A stretch of DNA of 62,000 nt, from NCBI GenBank assembly GCA_014529385.2, contig CM043952.1, forward strand, positions 58,862,119 to 58,924,118, read 5' to 3'. The stretch is from Adiantum capillus-veneris. Taxonomy: Eukaryota; Streptophyta; Polypodiopsida; Polypodiales; Pteridaceae. Each line of letters begins with the position of its first letter. Within the stretch, counting starts at the first letter, position 1. The position numbers and the translations under genes were made by a program. The notes beneath the pieces were generated by a model. That model saw nothing but the letters and a program-made list of their open reading frames with translations. It made no database searches and was not told where the DNA came from. Of the stretch, positions 60,240 through 62,000 are shown piece after piece.

Positions 60240-61759
60240 AGCCATCTAAGATATGGCGAGCAATGTTTTCTCGGCGCTCTTGGGCGCAGGGAAGCTGTTT
60301 GTGTAGCACACCCCAAGCAATTTGTTCCACATTGCTTAGCTTAAGGCCACGTTACAAAGCACACGACCACAAATTTGTGTCGCAAATGCATCACTGGCCA
60401 CAGATTTATTTACAAGATATATAACTTGGGAGGCTTGAGATATGGTTGACAGGCATAGGATGCGGCTCATTGCTTTCATCATTGACACCCAAAATTGACC
60501 ACAAGGAGTGTACTCCTTGTGGATTATCGCAAAGCAGCTTGCCAAGGTAATGCACAAGAGATGACTGCCATCCAAAAGCTTGGCACCTACCATCTCCTCC
60601 CCAACCTGCATGCTCATCCAGCTCCACAACATTCTACAAAGAAATCAATAGGTAAATAAGATTTCAGAATGCAACAATGAAAATTAACGTAATCACAAAA
60701 CAAAATTTAATTAATACCTCTTGTTTTTTGTCGTCCTCATCGTTTATGCCTTTGCTGTCAAGATAAATAGATGAATTGGGAGCCATAGCCACACTCTCAA
60801 GTTCATCTATATGAACAGGCATAGGAGTGCGTTGGGCTTCAAGCAATGCGCGTGTAGCTACAAACTCATCCTCCGACACAGATGAGTGCGGTGCATCTGT
60901 CACCGCCACCATTGCCAACTCCACTCTATCTACCACACTCTCTCCAAGGGGTAGGAGGCTTCGATCCAGTGGATCGGAAGAGGGGTCAATGGCAGAGGAC
61001 TCTACAGTGGCACAGAGGATGGACAGACACTCATCCATGCAGATGTCAAAAGTCTTTTCAAGATCATGTAAAAACAAATATTCCTCCCCACAATTGGGGA
61101 GAGGTGTTCAAAAAAAAACCCCGAAGTTAATGTCTCCTCCGGCGCATCTGTAGCGGGCTTAAAGGATGCTTCTGCACCCTCATCACCCATGGATTTGGCG
61201 GCATCCATGACACCTCCTGGGTAGGTTAGGGCAAGAATATTGCCCTCTTTGCTTGCATCCCAGGGCGCTGTAATGGGCTCCTTTGTGTCCTTGACGACAC
61301 CCCCAAGGCACAAATGAGGTAAACTCACTCAGATCTTTCAGGCTCCTCCGCAAGAAGAAACAAAAAAGTCGCCAAGCGACTTAGAAACTGGGTGCCGACC
61401 TTCTTCTTTTTCAAACATAAATCTTCAATGTACTGACCTGCCTCACCCGCAATTACACAAAATCGCTGAAGCCGCTGGGTGAAAGGCCGATCGCCTTTGT
61501 GTATGTAGCGAAGAAAATCTCATGGAATCCACAATTCCCCTTGTCCGACAATTGGTACAGCATACTTGTCGATGTAGATTTCAAAAAATTTCAAGATAGG
61601 CTGAAAAGATTGGCTATTTAGGTGAATAGTTGCGTTCACATCAGGGAATTGGGTGAAGAAATTGTGGAGATCGTCACGATCTTGCCACTCGGTTGTTTGT
61701 AAAAACGCTTGGAAGCGTTGTAACGCCGTGGCTTCGGGGGGGGTGGAGGAGGATGCCAT
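60240..61759 (-). pseudogene. Unrecognised multi-exon gene N, probably decayed
   Basis: Begins at ATG 61759 (MASSSTPPEATALQRFQAFL) with a frame to about 61350 broken once by TGA at 61520-61522 (WIP*DFLRYI, likely from CGA). A GTGAGTTTAC donor follows near 61330. The next parts (61328-61002 and, after a frame change at an A/T run near 61105, 61077-60719) are acidic and Ser-rich: SVSEDEFVATRALLEAQ and DSKGINDEDDKKQE, the last ending at an E|GTATTAATT donor. An acceptor TTTCTTTGTAG near 60634 leads into NVVELDEHAGWGGDGRCQAF. I do not recognise the protein. The exon structure is inferred from frames and splice-like sites only; it may be part of another transposon. Confidence 0.45.
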
Positions 61760-61858
61760 AATGCTAGCTCCTAAGGTAGGAATGCAAAGAGTGCTAGAGC
61801 TCAAATGAGAGTGTAAACAAGCTATGTAGGTGAATTGTGAAAATGGTAGGGTTTAGGA

Positions 61859-61872
61859 GGCTTTATATTGCG
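61859..61872 (-). promoter_or_regulatory. TATA-like box upstream of gene N
   Basis: On the minus strand CGCAATATAAAGCC lies about 105 bp before the ATG at 61759, a plausible spacing for a plant core promoter with a 5' leader of about 75 bp. Confidence 0.4.
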
Positions 61873-62000
61873 CCCCCCCCGCCCCCAAAAAAAAAAACAA
61901 TAATTAAAATATTAAACAATTTTTATAAAGTAACACAAATAACAAGAAGTTATAAAAAACTTTCAAATTAAATTACAATCATTTAACTCTAAAAACACAT
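61873..62000. other. C-run, A-run and AT-rich end of window
   Basis: A CCCCCCCCGCCCCC tract is followed by an A run, then AT-rich sequence. No gene is seen. Confidence 0.7.

Overview
The window looks like nuclear DNA of a land plant with a large, repeat-rich genome. It holds plant-type Ty1/copia and Ty3/gypsy LTR retrotransposons primed by initiator tRNA-Met, a plant CACTA (En/Spm) transposon with a TNP2-type transposase, very long GA/CT/CA microsatellites, and the remains of an intron-containing histone H3-like gene. The species cannot be fixed from sequence alone. Almost every coding segment is broken by stops, frameshifts or insertions, so this reads as intergenic, transposon-dominated chromatin.

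Layout. 1-4565: copia element A (minus strand, cut by the window edge), apparently inserted into copia element B (plus strand, 4567-8040). B ends in a short LTR and abuts gypsy element C (plus strand). C is split: protease, RT and part of RNase H lie at 8041-10731, and the rest of RNase H, integrase and a downstream ORF lie at about 26905-31681. The roughly 16 kb between is a decayed CACTA transposon (M), which starts with CACTATAAGA exactly at the break and encodes TNP2, DUF4218-, DUF4216- and Transposase_24-like domains. Inside M is DNA element E (11577-18469, CACTAG ends flanked by TTAA). Inside E is D, an LTR element with no gag or pol (12287-17862, target duplication ACTCA). The nest is therefore C > M > E > D.

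31682-40537 is a tandem gypsy array (G, minus strand): LTR, internal region, LTR, a truncated second internal region, then a truncated third LTR followed by a 27-C run. At 40820-42924 lies a broken transposase-like gene (L), whose last codons are found at 48524-48610 beyond copia element H (plus strand, 42925-48518, target duplication AGAAA). A 152-bp satellite (about 48635-50060) separates H from its inverted sister copy I (minus strand, 50601-55585, target duplication ATAAG). I lacks a 599-bp leader segment that in H has perfect GT...AG borders, so I probably came from a spliced RNA.

I sits 10 bp upstream of the first recognisable ATG of a divergent histone H3-like pseudogene (55596-59624). 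That gene has a long acidic/basic N-terminal tail, one intron, two C-to-T-type nonsense codons in the histone fold, and an LTR-type insertion K (57087-59528, target duplication GAAGA) inside its last exon. When K and one TSD copy are left out, the reading frame runs on to a canonical H3 C-terminus. The right end holds a near-perfect 64-bp-arm hairpin (59829-60003) and an unrecognised, probably multi-exon minus-strand gene (60240-61870) with a TATA-like box.

The most notable points are the H3-like pseudogene cut apart by datable insertions, the apparent spliced-intron signature separating H and I, stop codons shared by H and I, and the little-known transposase-like gene L.
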